From an uncultured Solobacterium sp. (GTDB lineage Bacteria > Bacillota_I > Bacilli_A > Erysipelotrichales > Erysipelotrichaceae), in the NCBI GenBank assembly GCA_900546285.1, contig URCJ01000015.1:1-38144 (forward strand): 38,144 nt of DNA, written 5' to 3'. The notes beneath the pieces were generated by a model. That model was given only the letters and a program-made list of their open reading frames with translations. It did not search any database and was not told the DNA's origin. The first letter of the stretch is position 1. Every line of letters starts with the position of its first letter. Below, in pieces: positions 1-7,715 of the stretch. A program made the position numbers and the translations under genes.

Positions 1-22
1 AAGGCGACAGAAAGGCGCCTTA

Positions 23-664
23 ATGGTAAAAATTATGAATGAGAACGTCTTTAAAAGAAATGAATTATTAGCAGCTAGTGTTATTAAAGAATTAGAAACA
101 AGAAATATTAAAGGATACTATGCTAAGGATAAGGAAGAAGCTTTGAAACTTGCTTTAGAATTAATGCCAAAGGGTTCTAGTGTTACTATGGGTGGTTGTC
201 AAAGTGCTATTGATATTGGCCTTGTTGATGTTATTAACAATAGTGATGATTATAACTATATTGATAGAAGCAAGTTAGACAGAAGAGAAGCTCTATTAAA
301 AGGATATGGTGCTGATATCTTCTTATCTAGTGTTAACGCAATGAGTCAAGATGGAATCTTGGTAAACATTGATGGTAATTCTAATAGAGTATCTTACATT
401 TGCCAAGGTCCTAAGAAAGTAATCTTTATCGTTGGTATTAATAAAGTATGCCCTGATCTAGATACCGCAATGAAAAGAGCTAGAAATGTTGCGGCTACTA
501 CTAACGCTCAAAGATTTGATGTTAATACACCATGTAAACAAACTGGTAAATGTTATAACTGTAAGTCAATGGACACTATCTGTTGTCAGTTCTTAATCAC
601 TAGATTCTCTCGCCATAGCGACAGAATGCATCTTATTCTAGTTAATGATGAGTTAGGATTCTAA
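23..664 (+). CDS. LUD domain (DUF162) protein, lactate-utilization-like
   Basis: A 213-aa soluble protein of the LUD/DUF162 family, whose best known members (LutB, LutC) take part in lactate oxidation; single-domain clostridial members have no proven function. Visible features are the family core with a GGCQSA motif near residue 58, an IVGINKVCPDLDTAMKRAR segment near residues 140-160, and a C-terminal cysteine cluster (TPC, GKC, NCKS, ICC) that could bind metal or an iron-sulfur cluster. The ATG at 23 follows AGAAAGG with suitable spacing; an in-frame ATG at 35 is the alternative. The first 21 bases form a small hairpin (AAGGCG/CGCCTT) holding the ribosome binding site in its loop, but the window edge prevents saying whether this is a real regulator. 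No lactate permease or Lut partner is visible, so the specific substrate is unknown. Confidence 0.8.
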   Translation: MVKIMNENVFKRNELLAASVIKELETRNIKGYYAKDKEEALKLALELMPKGSSVTMGGCQSAIDIGLVDVINNSDDYNYIDRSKLDRREALLKGYGADIFLSSVNAMSQDGILVNIDGNSNRVSYICQGPKKVIFIVGINKVCPDLDTAMKRARNVAATTNAQRFDVNTPCKQTGKCYNCKSMDTICCQFLITRFSRHSDRMHLILVNDELGF

Positions 665-670
665 ATAATC

Positions 671-1175
671 CTTTGTTATGGTAGTCCTAATAAAATAATC
701 AATCCAACATTTGGTGATGATTTTTATTTACTTGAAAATCTTGAATTAGCCAAAGAATATTCTACAGCTAATCTCTATAATACTAATGCATATGTTCATA
801 CATATAAGTTAGATACAACTGATTTAAAAATATTAGACTTTACTGAATACAATGTTCTTAGTTGTTTAGCTGAATTGATGAAGCATAGAGATGCTGATGA
901 TTCCAAATGATATGTGGTATTATCTAAAGAATTCATTAATGAGTATGGGATTGCCACTAGTGAATACGATGTCATTAAGGGCTAGAGAGCTAATGCTTCT
1001 TATTTCTATATTGCGAAAGAATTTGTACGTGATAATGTAGATTTTGGAGGAACTCTTATCTCTTGACGATTTAGGCATACAATACTGTCTTAAATCTCTA
1101 AAAGCATTTAATAATATAAAAGAATTAGAAAACGATTTAGTTGCCGATCGAATAAACAAATATCTAAAATACTAG
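671..1175 (+). pseudogene. Decayed DUF3990 (ADP-ribosyltransferase-fold) gene
   Basis: Reading plus-strand frames through this gene-free stretch gives a recognisable DUF3990 protein broken by several stops and one frameshift. It begins YGSPNKIINPTFG, continues with DFYLLENLELAKEY, then LKILDFTEYN, and after a stop VVLSKEFINEYG and YDVIKG. A stop replaces the Y of the family's GYRAD..SYF motif (here G, stop, RANASYF). After a further frame change come LDDLGIQYCLKSLKAFNNI and the end. At least three in-frame stops (around 908, 983 and 1063) mean it cannot make the full protein. There is no start codon or ribosome binding site at its left end, so the 5' part is also missing. DUF3990 proteins belong to the ADP-ribosyltransferase clan and often sit in toxin-antitoxin-like pairs. 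An intact but diverged relative is at 13059-13916. Confidence 0.7.
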
Positions 1176-1176
1176 T

Positions 1177-1230
1177 AAAAAAACAAAAGATGAATCATGA
1201 TATTTTTCCATTATGCCATGATTCATCTTT
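1177..1230. terminator. Bidirectional rho-independent terminator
   Basis: A perfect 14-bp inverted repeat, AAAGATGAATCATG at 1186-1199 and its complement at 1217-1230, with a 17-nt loop. On the minus strand it is followed by TTTTGTTTTTTT, a strong U-tract, so it can end the PTS/beta-glucosidase operon finishing at 1406. On the plus strand it is followed by ACTAATTTT and would end the decayed DUF3990 gene. Confidence 0.8.
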
Positions 1231-1292
1231 ACTAATTTTAAGAGCTATAAACTGAATAATTATTAAATAGTTTTAAAACTTACATAGTTTGC

Positions 1293-1334
1293 TTGACAAA
1301 ATCTAAGTTTGTCCAACTTTAGGGGTTCACTTCA
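1293..1334 (-). repeat. Possible solo IS3-family terminal repeat remnant
   Basis: On the minus strand this stretch reads GTGAACCCCTAAAGTTGGAC followed by AAACTTAGATTTTGTCAA. It resembles the terminal inverted repeats of IS3-family (IS150-type) elements, which commonly carry a run of C followed by AAAGTTGGACA. It also contains a short internal inverted repeat (TTGACAAA/TTTGTCCAA). No transposase is present nearby, so at most one end survives. The rest of 1231-1405 holds nothing else recognisable apart from AT-rich sequence. Confidence 0.35.
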
Positions 1335-1405
1335 TTAAAGCCTCTTTTTATAGAATACCAAATTATAGCTTTCTTATGTGATAAATTGTCTTATTTTGTA
1401 TAATA

Positions 1406-2800
1406 CTATAAGACTTTTCCATTACTAGCGATTACTTCTTTGTACCAATCAAATGACTTCTTTTTACTTCTTTCTAAAGTTCCTTTTCCTTGATCATCTT
1501 TATCAACATAAATAAATCCATATCGCTTTTTCATTTCACCTGTGCCTACGGAAATAATATCAATAGGTCCCCAAGTAGTATATCCAATCACATCAACATA
1601 ATCTTCTTCTACTGCTTTTTCTACCTGTTTAATGTGACTTCTTAAAAATTCTATACGCTTATTATCTTCAAGATATCCATTTTCATCTGGATGTTCATCT
1701 AATCCAATTCCATTTTCAACAATAAACAATGGTAATTGATATCGATCATATAGTTCATTTAATGCGATTCTCAATCCAATTGGATCAATAGGCCAATCCC
1801 AATCATTTCTTTCTAAATAAGGATTATCTCTTGTAACAATACAATCATAAGTATTATCAGCTTTTGCTATAGATGTAAAATAATAACTAAATGCAATATA
1901 ATCAACCGAACCTTCTTTCAAAATATCTGCGTCTTCATTAGATATTTTCAATGTAACTCCTAAACGCTTCATTTGAGCAAAACATAAATTTGTGTAATAC
2001 CCCTTAGCCATTACATCAGTATAGTACCAGTTTTGCATCATTTGAAATCTAAGCGCTAATTGGTCCTCAGGCCTAGGTGAATTGGCGTAAGTTGTAGGAT
2101 ATTGAACCATACACCCTACTTTATAATCAGGATCTATCTCATGCGCTAACTTTACAACTTTTGCTGATGCAACAAACATATTATGACTTGCAATTACTTT
2201 TACTTCATTTGGATTTTCGCCTTCTTTAAACCTAAGTCCTGCTTGGAAAAATGGCTCTTTCTTATTCATCGTCTCGTTTATTTCATTAAATGTCATCCAG
2301 TATTTTACTTTTCCTTTGTATCGTAAAAATACTGTTCTACAATAATTCACAAAAAAATCGATAAGTTGTCTATTTCTCCAACTTCCATAGTGATTAACTA
2401 AATAAAGTGGAGTTTCATAGTGTGATAAAGTGATTACCGGTTCTATATCATTTCGTAGCAATTCATCAATAAATTTATCATAGAATGCTAATCCAGCTTC
2501 GTTGGGTTCTTTTTCATCTCCATTTGGATAAATTCTAGGCCAATTGATAGAAAAACGTAAACATTTGAATCCCATTTCTTTAAATAAAGCAATATCTTCT
2601 TTATAGCGATTATATGAATCTATTCCTTCATGACTTGGATAATAAACATCTTGATGAACATAATCATGAATTAAACGTGGGACACGATGGGCTCCAGCTG
2701 TTTGCACATCAGCAATACTCAAACCTTTCCCATCAACATTATAAGCACCTTCCCATTGATTTGCAGCTACTGCTCCACCCCACAAAAAATTATCTTTCAT
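1406..2800 (-). CDS. GH1 6-phospho-beta-glucosidase
   Basis: A 464-aa cytoplasmic glycoside hydrolase family 1 enzyme that splits phosphorylated beta-glucosides (for example cellobiose-6-phosphate) delivered by the adjoining PTS. Family motifs are FLWGGAVAANQWEGA at the N-terminus, the acid/base glutamate in TFNEIN (E173) and the nucleophile in FIVENG (E362). The C-terminal loop MKKRYGFIYVD is the phosphate-binding signature separating 6-phospho-glycosidases from plain beta-glucosidases. Length is normal for the family. It is the last gene of the EIIA-EIIB-EIIC operon, 15 nt after EIIC. Its ribosome binding site is weak (GGATAA, far from the ATG), so translation may depend on coupling to EIIC. 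The start is fixed by the conserved N-terminus. Exact sugar (cellobiose, salicin, arbutin) cannot be told from sequence. Confidence 0.93.
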   Translation of the reverse strand: MKDNFLWGGAVAANQWEGAYNVDGKGLSIADVQTAGAHRVPRLIHDYVHQDVYYPSHEGIDSYNRYKEDIALFKEMGFKCLRFSINWPRIYPNGDEKEPNEAGLAFYDKFIDELLRNDIEPVITLSHYETPLYLVNHYGSWRNRQLIDFFVNYCRTVFLRYKGKVKYWMTFNEINETMNKKEPFFQAGLRFKEGENPNEVKVIASHNMFVASAKVVKLAHEIDPDYKVGCMVQYPTTYANSPRPEDQLALRFQMMQNWYYTDVMAKGYYTNLCFAQMKRLGVTLKISNEDADILKEGSVDYIAFSYYFTSIAKADNTYDCIVTRDNPYLERNDWDWPIDPIGLRIALNELYDRYQLPLFIVENGIGLDEHPDENGYLEDNKRIEFLRSHIKQVEKAVEEDYVDVIGYTTWGPIDIISVGTGEMKKRYGFIYVDKDDQGKGTLERSKKKSFDWYKEVIASNGKVL

Positions 2801-2815
2801 ATATTTAATGTTATC

Positions 2816-4084
2816 CTATGCATCTTCTTCTACTTCATTTTCATTCTTTTTGTTTGCCATAATAACAAATGGAGCATAAATAAGGAATGCAACAATGATA
2901 TTAACTGCAACTAATACTAATGCTGAAATTTGTCCATTATAAGCTATGAATTGTTGAATAAACATTGGTAAACCAGCAACTGATTCAACATAATTTGGTG
3001 TTAGGAATCCAGATTTTATAGCAAAGAAACCAATATTAGTTGTAACTAGTGGAGCCAAGACAAACGGAATTAAATATGTAGTATTTAACATAATAGGTAA
3101 TCCAAATACTACTGGTTCTGAAATCCCACAAATTAGAGGCAGCATAGAAATCTTACAAATTTGTTTTTCTTCTTTCTTTTTAGAAAAAGCTAAGATGGCT
3201 AATGCTAGAGAAATGACTATTCCTCCACCACCAAGGTTACAAAATAAATGCATAAACGCTGTTGTATAGGCCTCTTCAGGCATTAAACCTGCACCAACTG
3301 CAGCAATATTTGCTGCTAAAGCAGCTGCTCGCACAGGTTTAACAATTGGATTTAAAGCAAAAGTACCATGAATACCACACCACCATAATAATTGTGTAAA
3401 AATTACAATTAAACTTACACCAAGTTGAGATCCAACAATTGAACTAAAAGGTTTTTGAATTACTGTATAAATAATATCATTTAAATATATGCCTGTTGAT
3501 CCATAAAGAACACCAGCAGCGATACCAAATGCAAAGATTGTAATACAAGCTGGAATAAGAGCATTAAAACTGTTTGAAATCATTGGTGGAACTGAGCTAG
3601 GTAATTTAATCTTAATCTTTTCATTTTTCATTAAAGCTGAGAAAAGAGTAATTGATAAGATACTAGCAAAAAAGCTTAAAAACAATGATGATGCCCCTAA
3701 ATTAGAAGCAATAGATTCTGGATTTAATAGTGTTAAGAAACAGCATCCCGCCAAAATCATTGTTACTAATGGTTTTTGACCATTTTTATTTCCCAATAAA
3801 TATCCAACAATTAATGTAGTCCAAAGTGCCATACCATTAATGCATGCATAATTCACTGTAGAGAACATGCCAGAATAATTGCTTAACCATTCGAAACCAC
3901 TTATACCAGCTAATCCATTACTTCCGCAAATATAAATATTAAATAATAGAGCAAATGATCCAGCAATAATTATTGGCATCATAATTGTAAACGCATCTCT
4001 TATGCATGATATATATTTATTTTTATTCATGAAGTCTGCCAAAGGCACCATCCATTTATCCATAAAATTAGCAAATTTTTCCAT
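2816..4084 (-). CDS. celB: PTS lactose/cellobiose-family transporter subunit IIC
   Basis: A 422-aa integral membrane permease of the lactose/N,N'-diacetylchitobiose/cellobiose PTS family, forming the sugar channel that receives phosphate from EIIB. It starts MEKFANFMDKWMVPLADF, a typical amphipathic N-terminus for the family. About ten hydrophobic segments follow, with conserved NPIVKPVRAAALAANIAA and CGISEPVVFGLPIMLN regions; the latter contains the family's GI.EP substrate-loop motif. It ends in an acidic tail (ENEVEEDA). AGGAGG lies at good distance upstream of the ATG. It lies 26 nt after EIIB and 15 nt before the glycosidase, so it is clearly co-transcribed. The partner hydrolase points to a beta-glucoside rather than lactose. 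The celB symbol denotes the family; the real substrate is inferred. Confidence 0.9.
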   Translation of the reverse strand: MEKFANFMDKWMVPLADFMNKNKYISCIRDAFTIMMPIIIAGSFALLFNIYICGSNGLAGISGFEWLSNYSGMFSTVNYACINGMALWTTLIVGYLLGNKNGQKPLVTMILAGCCFLTLLNPESIASNLGASSLFLSFFASILSITLFSALMKNEKIKIKLPSSVPPMISNSFNALIPACITIFAFGIAAGVLYGSTGIYLNDIIYTVIQKPFSSIVGSQLGVSLIVIFTQLLWWCGIHGTFALNPIVKPVRAAALAANIAAVGAGLMPEEAYTTAFMHLFCNLGGGGIVISLALAILAFSKKKEEKQICKISMLPLICGISEPVVFGLPIMLNTTYLIPFVLAPLVTTNIGFFAIKSGFLTPNYVESVAGLPMFIQQFIAYNGQISALVLVAVNIIVAFLIYAPFVIMANKKNENEVEEDA

Positions 4085-4110
4085 ACTTTTATATTCCTCC
4101 TATAAATTAT

Positions 4111-4410
4111 TTATTTGCCTAACAATTTTTCAGCAGTTTTCAATACTCCTGCACCATTTAAACGACCATAATCCATTGCATTTATAACATCAACTGGTTT
4201 TCCTACTGCAATCTTTTCTACATTGTCCTTCTCTAATCGAACTTGTGGACCAAGTAAAATAACGTCGCATTTATCTAAATTATTTGCAATAGACTCAATA
4301 GGGCAAGCCAAAATATTATAATCCTTCCCTTGTTCTTTTGCGGCTTGTTTCATTTTTTCAACTAGCATACTAGTAGACATACCTGCACAACACGCTAAAA
4401 TAATGTTCAT
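4111..4410 (-). CDS. celA: PTS lactose/cellobiose-family subunit IIB
   Basis: A 99-aa cytoplasmic phosphocarrier that takes phosphate from EIIA on a cysteine and passes it to the sugar at EIIC. The N-terminal loop ILACCAGMSTSMLVEKM is diagnostic. By comparison with other family members, the first of the two cysteines (C7) is the phosphorylated one; the family usually has S where C8 stands, so the double cysteine is a minor oddity. IDxGR-like C-terminal sequence (MDYGRLNGAGVLKTAEKLL) completes the domain. Length is normal. A strong AAGGAGG precedes the ATG. It lies between EIIA (19 nt) and EIIC (26 nt) in one operon. Confidence 0.93.
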   Translation of the reverse strand: MNIILACCAGMSTSMLVEKMKQAAKEQGKDYNILACPIESIANNLDKCDVILLGPQVRLEKDNVEKIAVGKPVDVINAMDYGRLNGAGVLKTAEKLLGK

Positions 4411-4429
4411 ATAAATTTTCCTCCTTTAT

Positions 4430-4759
4430 TTATTTTTTTAAACTTTCTTTTAGATGGTATAACTCTTTATAAACTCGTATCATACTATTTACGTGATCAA
4501 TAGCCAATGTTGCCGTTGTTAAATGATCCTGAGCATGCACCATGATTAGTCCAAATTGTTGTTGATCACCTCTTGCTTCAGCTTGAATCAAATCAGTTTG
4601 CATTTGATGGGCTTGCCTTAAATCCTCCTTGGCTTTTTGAACAAATTCTTCTGCCTGCTCAAATCTATACTCACTGGCAAGTTTTTCGGCTTCTTTAGTA
4701 TTGTTTCGAGCATTTCCTGCATTCAGAATTAACATAAAAGCAGTTTCATTAATATCCAT
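4430..4759 (-). CDS. celC: PTS lactose/cellobiose-family subunit IIA
   Basis: A 109-aa all-helical trimeric phosphocarrier accepting phosphate from HPr on a histidine. The active site is in IMVHAQDHL (H75), as in LacF/CelC/LicA proteins. AGNARNNTKEA near residue 14 and the helix-rich remainder fit the family, and length is normal. It is the first gene of the PTS operon, with an AGGAGG site 8-9 nt before the ATG. The promoter at 4810-4840 lies directly upstream, divergent from the PRD regulator gene. Confidence 0.93.
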   Translation of the reverse strand: MDINETAFMLILNAGNARNNTKEAEKLASEYRFEQAEEFVQKAKEDLRQAHQMQTDLIQAEARGDQQQFGLIMVHAQDHLTTATLAIDHVNSMIRVYKELYHLKESLKK

Positions 4760-4809
4760 TACCTTTTCCTCCTGACACCAAAATCATAAATCTAGTACTG
4801 TTTTGTTAC

Positions 4810-4840
4810 AATATAAGTATTTGAAAGAATATTACGTCAA
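4810..4840 (-). promoter_or_regulatory. Predicted sigma-A promoter of the PTS operon
   Basis: On the minus strand TTGACG (4835-4840) is followed after 18-19 nt by TTATAT or TATATT (4810-4816). It sits about 50 nt before the EIIA start in the divergent gap with the PRD regulator, which is where a LicR-type activator would act. No clear catabolite-responsive element was recognised by eye. Confidence 0.5.
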
Positions 4841-4915
4841 TTTTTTGTGATGAAATTACAAAAAAACTAAGTTCTAATTAGATAGAAGACTTTGTAATAA
4901 TGGGGAGGTTATTTG

Positions 4916-6088
4916 ATGTTTACACAAAGAGAGAAAAAAATATTAGAATTTTTAAAGGATAAAGAATATTGTGTCGCTAAATTAATCAGTAAAAATGTTA
5001 GTGCATCTGAGCACACTATTCGTAATGATATAATTTCTATTAATTCTAAATTGAACCAAATAGCCTTTATTTCATCAAAAACAAACCTTGGTTTTCATCT
5101 TGAAATTTATAACAATGACCTATTAAACCAGATAATGCAAAATAATGAAGAAAAGATACCTTCCTCGCCACAAGAACGTATTTTCTATATTATCAAGTTG
5201 TTTTTGAATGAAAATCGCTATATAAAAACAGAAGAAATTGCAAATATGTTATATCAGTCTACTAGCACTGTTTCTAACGACTTAAAAGAAGTTAGAAAAT
5301 ATTTGCATCAATTTCATTTGACATTAAAAAGTAAGCCCAAATATGGTATGACTCTATGTGGGAATGAAAAAAATTTACGAGAATTAGAAAGTGATTTATT
5401 ATATAAAAGTAAAAACTTATATGAAGATCAAACTCAGTATATAGTAGCCCAAATTTTACAGGATTCAACTGAGTGTTTTGAATTTCAAATATCAGAATTT
5501 GCGTTTAATAATCTTGTCATTCACTTACAAATTGCTATAGATAGAATTCGTAAAGATAAATTCATTAATTTTCCAAATGACTACTACAAAGATCTACTGG
5601 ATACATTAGAATTTACAATAGCTAAAGATATTGTATTGAAAATAGAAAAACAGTTTTCTATAAAAATTCCTCAAAATGAATGCATTTACATTACAATGCA
5701 TTTACTTGGGAAAAGATTACAAAATGATAAAGAAAATCTAATTATACCTCAAAGATTTAATAATATTATTCAAAAACAACTAATTGAATTATCGCACGAA
5801 TATAACATAGATTTTGATTCAGATTTAAACTTACAATTGGCACTTTCCTTACATCTTATCCCTTTATCATATAGGTTAAAATATGATCTTCGTATGGAAA
5901 ATCCATTGTTAGAATCTATAAAAACAAACTATGCTCATGCGTACATAATAGCAAAAAGTTTAGCTCATGGATTATCTTTGGAATTTAATAAAGAACTACC
6001 TCCAAGTGAAATAGGATATTTAGCATTACACATAAATCTCTCTATTGAAAAAAAATTAATAAAAGTAAATAAAAAAATATTATTCTAG
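4916..6088 (+). CDS. LicR/ManR-like PRD transcriptional regulator, N-terminal part (frame broken)
   Basis: The first 390 residues of a PTS-controlled transcriptional activator. In order it shows an N-terminal helix-turn-helix (residues 1-60), a second winged helix (about 95-165, motif TSTVSNDLKEVRKYL), PRD1 (about 185-275, with IHLQIAIDRIR and TMHLLGK) and PRD2 (about 290-385, with LSLHLIPLSYRLKYDLRMENPLL and LALHINLSIE). Histidines in the PRDs are the phosphorylation targets that sense sugar flux. It stops just where the EIIB-like domain should begin; that domain and an EIIA domain follow in another frame (6076-6774). The ATG at 4916 is chosen because GGGGAGG lies 7 nt before it; a TTG at 4913 would be too close. 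It diverges from the PTS operon, which is its likely target. Whether an intact protein is made depends on the frameshift. Confidence 0.8.
   Translation: MFTQREKKILEFLKDKEYCVAKLISKNVSASEHTIRNDIISINSKLNQIAFISSKTNLGFHLEIYNNDLLNQIMQNNEEKIPSSPQERIFYIIKLFLNENRYIKTEEIANMLYQSTSTVSNDLKEVRKYLHQFHLTLKSKPKYGMTLCGNEKNLRELESDLLYKSKNLYEDQTQYIVAQILQDSTECFEFQISEFAFNNLVIHLQIAIDRIRKDKFINFPNDYYKDLLDTLEFTIAKDIVLKIEKQFSIKIPQNECIYITMHLLGKRLQNDKENLIIPQRFNNIIQKQLIELSHEYNIDFDSDLNLQLALSLHLIPLSYRLKYDLRMENPLLESIKTNYAHAYIIAKSLAHGLSLEFNKELPPSEIGYLALHINLSIEKKLIKVNKKILF
6071..6077 (+). other. Run of seven A at the frameshift in the PRD regulator
   Basis: Frame 0 reads AAT AAA AAA ATA TTA TTC TAG and stops at 6086-6088. Reading with one extra A gives AAT AAA AAA AAT ATT ATT CTA GTT TGT GCA, which continues into the conserved EIIB motif VCATGRGTAKLL. 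The break therefore lies exactly at an A7 tract and needs a -1 shift. Confidence 0.75.
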
Positions 6089-6774
6089 TTTGTGCAACTG
6101 GAAGAGGAACTGCTAAGCTACTAGAGCATCAATATCGTCAAAAATTTGACTCTTATATAAATAAACTAATTTGTTGTGATCTGTCTAATCTCAAATATCA
6201 AGATTTCACCAATATAGACTTTATATTTACAACTGTTCCAATTGCTTTTTCAGTGCCTGTGCCTGTCATAGAAACAAGTTTTATTCTTAATCCAAGTGAT
6301 GTAACACGTATAAAAACCGATATGAATTCAGTTACTTCAATTGCATCGTATCTTCCGAAAGAACTATTTTTCTCTAATATGGAGCTCCAAACACAAGATG
6401 AGGTTATTTCTTTTATGATAGAAGAAGCATCTAAATTATTTAACTTGCCCAAAAATTTTAAACAACTTATATGGCAAAGAGAGAAATTGTTTACAACAGC
6501 ATTTGATAATAAAGTTGCTTTGCCTCATCCATATAAACTCTGTACCGAAGAAACTTTTGCATGTACAGTTTTGTTAAAAAAACCTATTCTTTGGGGAGAT
6601 AAATTAGTTCAAACGGTTTTTCTTATTTCATTGTCTCAAGAAGAGAGTCCAGATATTCATATATTTTACGGAAAACTTAGCAAACTTTTAATTAACGACT
6701 CATTATTAAAGCAATTTTATCAGAAAGCAAAGTATGAATCATTAATTCGAATTTTAGATGAAATTGAGATTTAA
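6076..6774 (+). pseudogene. C-terminal EIIB-EIIA part of the PRD regulator, out of frame
   Basis: This frame (-1 relative to the upstream part) encodes the missing C-terminus of the LicR-like regulator. It opens with ILVCATGRGTAKLLEHQY, an EIIB-like domain whose cysteine is the phospho-site. A linker follows, then an EIIA (mannitol/fructose type) domain from about 6390 to 6770 with WQREKLFTTAFDNKVALPHP; the histidine in ALPHP is the predicted phospho-site. It ends with ILDEIEI. The two parts together give about 620 aa, the normal length for LicR-type activators, so this is one gene split by a single-base difference rather than two genes. There is no ribosome binding site at its start. Both halves keep their key residues, which suggests a recent mutation, a sequence error, or slippage-dependent expression. 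Confidence 0.75.
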
Positions 6775-6835
6775 CAATTTAGTATATCGGCATTGATTAA
6801 TCACTGGCTATTACTAATTTTTGTAAAATGGAAAA

Positions 6836-6912
6836 GTCAAAATAATAATGTAGTTTTTAGGACAAAATAATTATGTATGAAAACCTACATTTTTATTTTG
6901 TCCTTTTTGACT
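6836..6912. repeat. Repeat and inverted-repeat cluster at the end of an IS21 remnant
   Basis: GTCAAAATAATAATGTAG (6836-6853) is repeated imperfectly as GGACAAAATAATTATGTA (6860-6877), and the latter is inverted at 6886-6903 with 16 of 18 matches and an 8-nt loop. Multiple terminal repeats are typical of IS21-family ends, and this cluster lies just beyond the istB stop codon. It may also act as a transcript end signal. The remainder of 6775-6913 shows nothing else. Confidence 0.45.
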
Positions 6913-6913
6913 A

Positions 6914-7300
6914 TTATTTATCAGATTCAACGAAATATTGAAGCTGATCTTTTAGTCTATATGATGGACCGTTGATATTGATTACAGAACAGTGATGAAG
7001 TAATCTATCAAGTAACGCATTAGTCAATGTTGGTTCACCAAAGACATCAGGCCATTTAGAAAACACTAGGTTAGTTGTTATGATGGTTGAGGTTTTCTCG
7101 TATCTTTTAGATATGAGATTAAAGAACAGATTGGCTGTATCTGGATCCATCTTTTCATAGCCAACTTCATCAATGATTAAAAGCTTATACCTACAAAACC
7201 ATTTAGTTCTTACATCTAGTCTGTTTTCATATTTAGCTGTCTTTAATTGAGATATAAGCTCATGAAAAGAAATGAAGTATGTTGATATTCTATTCTTCCC
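6914..7300 (-). pseudogene. IstB (IS21-family ATPase) C-terminal remnant
   Basis: A 5'-truncated istB. The readable part runs from RISTYFISFHELISQLKTAK through the Walker B segment KLLIIDEVGYEKMDPD and the sensor-like STIITTNLVFSKWPDVFG to TNALLDRLLHHCSV and ends near a normal C-terminus. The N-terminal half with the Walker A loop is absent and no istA is present, so it cannot move. The open frame continues leftward on the minus strand only to the TAA at 7328-7330, which is also the stop codon of the neighbouring antitoxin gene. The fragment abuts that gene directly. Confidence 0.8.
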
Positions 7301-7327
7301 AGGCTCTATCTTCCCACAATATTCGCA

Positions 7328-7594
7328 TTAATCAGCATCTAGTAATTCGTGTTCCGCGAAATGTGCTTTCCCCTCTTTCATATCACGAATAACACTCTCT
7401 AAATAACGAATATTTTCCTCAGAATAGAACGGATCAGCCGATAGTTCAAAAGGAATGCGTTTTTCTTTGACTACTTTTTTCGCAAACACTGTAAACGCAG
7501 CGCTCATAGAAAGACCTATTTCTGAACAAGTCTTTTCCATGCTCTTCTTCACCTCAGCATCCATCTTAAAATTCACATTAACCATTTGCGTCAT
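7328..7594 (-). CDS. RelB/DinJ-family antitoxin, toxin partner missing
   Basis: An 88-aa ribbon-helix-helix antitoxin of the RelB/DinJ family. NVNFKMDAEVKKSMEKTCSEIGLSMSAAFTVFAKKVV is the DNA-binding and dimerisation part; the C-terminal half (RYLESVIRDMKEGKAHF) is the usual toxin-wrapping tail. The ATG at 7594 is preferred because GGAG lies 9 nt upstream; an in-frame ATG at 7600 would be only 3 nt from it. In intact loci a YafQ/RelE toxin starts at or just after the antitoxin stop. Here an istB fragment follows within about 30 nt and no toxin can be read. It is therefore an orphan antitoxin that may still repress its own promoter or neutralise a toxin elsewhere. Confidence 0.85.
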   Translation of the reverse strand: MTQMVNVNFKMDAEVKKSMEKTCSEIGLSMSAAFTVFAKKVVKEKRIPFELSADPFYSEENIRYLESVIRDMKEGKAHFAEHELLDAD

Positions 7595-7619
7595 ATACAT
7601 GAACTCCTTTCTTATTTAG

Positions 7620-7648
7620 ATTATATGCATATATAAAGCAAAAGTAAA
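7620..7648 (-). promoter_or_regulatory. Promoter and palindromic operator of the antitoxin gene
   Basis: Minus-strand TTTACT (7643-7648), 17-nt spacer and TATAAT (7620-7625). The perfect 12-bp palindrome TATATGCATATA (7622-7633) overlaps the -10 element, fitting RelB/DinJ autorepression. Confidence 0.55.
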
Positions 7649-7685
7649 GAATTTTTCTTTATCTTTTCTTTATTTATTATTCTAT

Positions 7686-7715
7686 ATTTTTAAAAGAAGT
7701 GATTAACTCACTTCT
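7686..7715 (-). terminator. Terminator of the msr operon
   Basis: AGAAGTGA (7708-7715 on the minus strand) pairs with TCACTTCT (7695-7702) across a 5-nt loop and is followed by TTTTAAAAAT. The stop codon of msrAB lies inside the left arm. The U-tract is short, so termination may be partial. Confidence 0.65.

Noticed and set aside
1..21. Hairpin at the left edge as a T-box or riboswitch end
   Set aside because: No T-box motif or aptamer is visible; only 21 bases are in view, so no class can be assigned.
920..1159. Minus-strand open frame of 79 codons over the decayed gene
   Set aside because: It is antisense to a recognisable DUF3990 sequence, has no ribosome site and no family resemblance.
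6071..6080. Classic -1 ribosomal slippery heptamer with downstream pseudoknot
   Set aside because: The codons are AAT AAA AAA ATA, which lacks the X XXY YYZ phase for tandem slippage, and no strong stem-loop follows closely. Polymerase slippage or plain mutation is simpler.
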